Of a stretch of 37,257 nucleotides of DNA, positions 36,425 to 37,257 are shown piece after piece. The position numbers were made by a program, and so were the translations under genes. Positions within the stretch are counted from its first letter, which is position 1, and each line of letters starts with the position of its first letter. Under the pieces are notes generated by a model, which saw nothing but the letters and a program-made list of their open reading frames with translations, did not search any database and was not told where the DNA came from. Source of the DNA: Mariniblastus sp. (lineage in GTDB: Bacteria; Planctomycetota; Planctomycetia; Pirellulales; Pirellulaceae); NCBI GenBank assembly GCA_022447555.1, contig JAKVBF010000021.1, positions 1-37,257 of the forward strand, in the 5' to 3' direction.

Positions 36425-36644
36425 CAAAGCCTCAGACCACCAAACCCTTAGCCCCCTCGACGGCAGTTCCAAAATCCGACAATTCCCCTTCTCTTCCCCC
36501 TCGGCGAATCGGTTTTTTGGATAAACCTTACCACCACGGTGCACAAGATTCTGAGAAACTGAGGTTGGGGCTTTGCGGCGGCGCGTTTTTTGGTATCTTT
36601 TTAGCCTGTCACTAGCGATTCATTAAATCGCTTTGCTAGTGAAG

Positions 36645-36668
36645 GCCGATGTTTCAGCATCGGCGTTT
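36645..36668 (+). terminator. Terminator-like hairpin upstream of tRNA-Lys
   Basis: GCCGATG (36645-36651) pairs with CATCGGC (36658-36664), a perfect 7-bp stem with a 6-nt loop, followed by GTTTTC. The T-run is short, so termination may be partial. It is about 290 bp past the sulfatase stop and directly follows another hairpin (36610-36641). Confidence 0.55.
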
Positions 36669-36735
36669 TCATTGGTTAGGGTGATTTCCTGAATCACTTT
36701 CGTCGACTCCTTGTGAGAAGACAACCCGATGAAAA

Positions 36736-36808
<73 letters not shown>

Positions 36809-37109
36809 CTTGTTTTACCCCGGTTTTTACCGTGCGAAACGTGATCTTGGTGTACAGACTCCGTAGGTCTTCGATTTGAGTACACCACTTTGTACACCAT
36901 TTGGCGTTTTCGCAAAAACCGCTATGGCGGAATTACTAACATTATCGGTCGTTTGAACAGGATGTTCGAGCGGCTTTTTTAATGCGCTGAGATCCAACAA
37001 AGAACGAAAACAAAGACCAAACCTCGCCCCGCACCATTTCTTTCAGACAAAGGACGGATCTGTTACGCTTATCAACATAATAGTTCCCCATCATTCTTAC
37101 GGTTTTCTG
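36809..37109 (+). other. Structured stretch downstream of tRNA-Lys
   Basis: These 301 bp carry no protein gene I can support. GGTGTAC (36849-36855) can pair with either of two copies of GTACACC (36880-36886 or 36892-36898), with an inner AGAC/GTCT stem. Small hairpins GCG-TTTT-CGC and CCGC-TATG-GCGG follow, and then the terminator at 36948-36980. A minus-strand frame across the tRNA (36694-36915) is a translation artefact of the tRNA. Confidence 0.5.
36948..36980 (+). terminator. Intrinsic terminator downstream of tRNA-Lys
   Basis: GTCGTTTGAAC (36948-36958, written from its first G) pairs over 11 positions with GTTCGAGCGGC (36964-36974), including three G-U pairs. The loop is AGGAT, and six T residues (36975-36980) follow. 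It would end a transcript that includes tRNA-Lys and about 140 nt of trailer. Confidence 0.8.
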
Positions 37110-37257
37110 ATGCAAAAGCACGTATTCCGACTTTTTATAGTATCACTGTTCGTTCCCGGTTTCTCCACAAGTAATTCACTTGCCGACGACGGCCTGTTCC
37201 GCATTTCCATCAAGCCGAGCAAAACGATTATTGGCGAGGTCGTCTCCAAAACAGATT
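37110..37257 (+). CDS. Secreted protein, N-terminal part (runs off right edge)
   Basis: An ATG at 37110 opens a frame of 49 codons with no stop before the edge. The first residues (MQKHVFRLFIVSLFVPGFS) followed by SLADDG form a signal peptide with a likely cleavage after LA. The visible mature part (DGLFRISIKPSKTIIGEVV) is too short to assign. No strong ribosome binding site is seen. Function unknown. Confidence 0.65.
   Translation, partial: MQKHVFRLFIVSLFVPGFSTSNSLADDGLFRISIKPSKTIIGEVVSKTD

Larger units (their letters stand above)
36354..36735 (+). other. Intergenic region with hairpins before tRNA-Lys
   Basis: These 382 bp hold the 17-bp tandem duplication at 36391-36424. A nested hairpin lies at 36610-36641: outer CACTAGC/GCTAGTG, with an inner GCGATT/AATCGC as alternative. 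A terminator-like hairpin follows at 36645-36668, then an inverted repeat GTGATT/AATCAC (36681-36697) close to the tRNA. No protein gene was recognised. The two adjacent hairpins could be a small RNA. Confidence 0.55.

Overview
The window looks like a chromosomal segment of a planctomycete, probably Pirellulales-like. The clues are a cysteine-rich YTV-repeat envelope protein, a DUF1549/DUF1553 plus DUF1501 gene pair next to a secreted sulfatase, long secreted repeat proteins, and methanofuran/H4MPT-type C1 cofactor genes in a bacterium. Placement is by family content only; I could not run a search. I saw no transposase, integrase, prophage, CRISPR array or rRNA.

Layout. 1-446: start of a secreted repeat protein running off the left edge (-). 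667-740: tRNA-Arg(ACG) (-). 934-2754: YTV protein (-). 3199-7947: very long secreted BNR/VPS10-type propeller protein with an inserted PDZ domain, three copies of a beta-rich module and a lysine-rich tandem repeat (-). 8176-8733: PepSY-type membrane protein (+). 8922-11477: compact (+) operon of a TIGR01777-type epimerase and two genes resembling the methanofuran genes mfnF and mfnE. 11590-14285: (-) operon of a tandem-ACT protein, a zinc-ribbon membrane protein and an HD phosphohydrolase. 14406-18148: (+) thioesterase, HtrA-like protease, thiL and tsaE. 18241-26248: (-) Na+-translocating NADH:quinone reductase operon nqrABCDEF, followed by a small CxxCH heme-type secreted protein and an ApbE-type flavin transferase whose C-terminus looks like NqrM. 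26603-28753: (-) membrane protein with a degenerate J-like domain. 28968-30794: (+) fusion of a TrhO-type rhodanese and an RluA-type pseudouridine synthase. 31071-36353: (+) DUF1549/DUF1553, DUF1501 and sulfatase genes. 36736-36808: tRNA-Lys(UUU) (+), then a structured stretch ending in an intrinsic terminator. 37110-37257: start of another secreted protein.

How the genes work together. The 8 kb nqr region appears to carry both the respiratory Na+ pump and its maturation functions. ApbE attaches FMN to the SGAT threonines of NqrB and NqrC, and NqrM is needed for the iron centre of NqrD/NqrE; here the two factors appear to be one polypeptide. The mfn-like pair fits the H4MPT/methanofuran formaldehyde pathway known from planctomycetes and methylotrophs. 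TrhO-RluA and TsaE are RNA-modification functions. The most interesting points are the ApbE-NqrM fusion, the TrhO-RluA fusion, the remodelled propeller protein, the heme-type protein inside the nqr operon, a perfect palindrome upstream of nqrA, and the hairpin-rich regions flanking tRNA-Lys.
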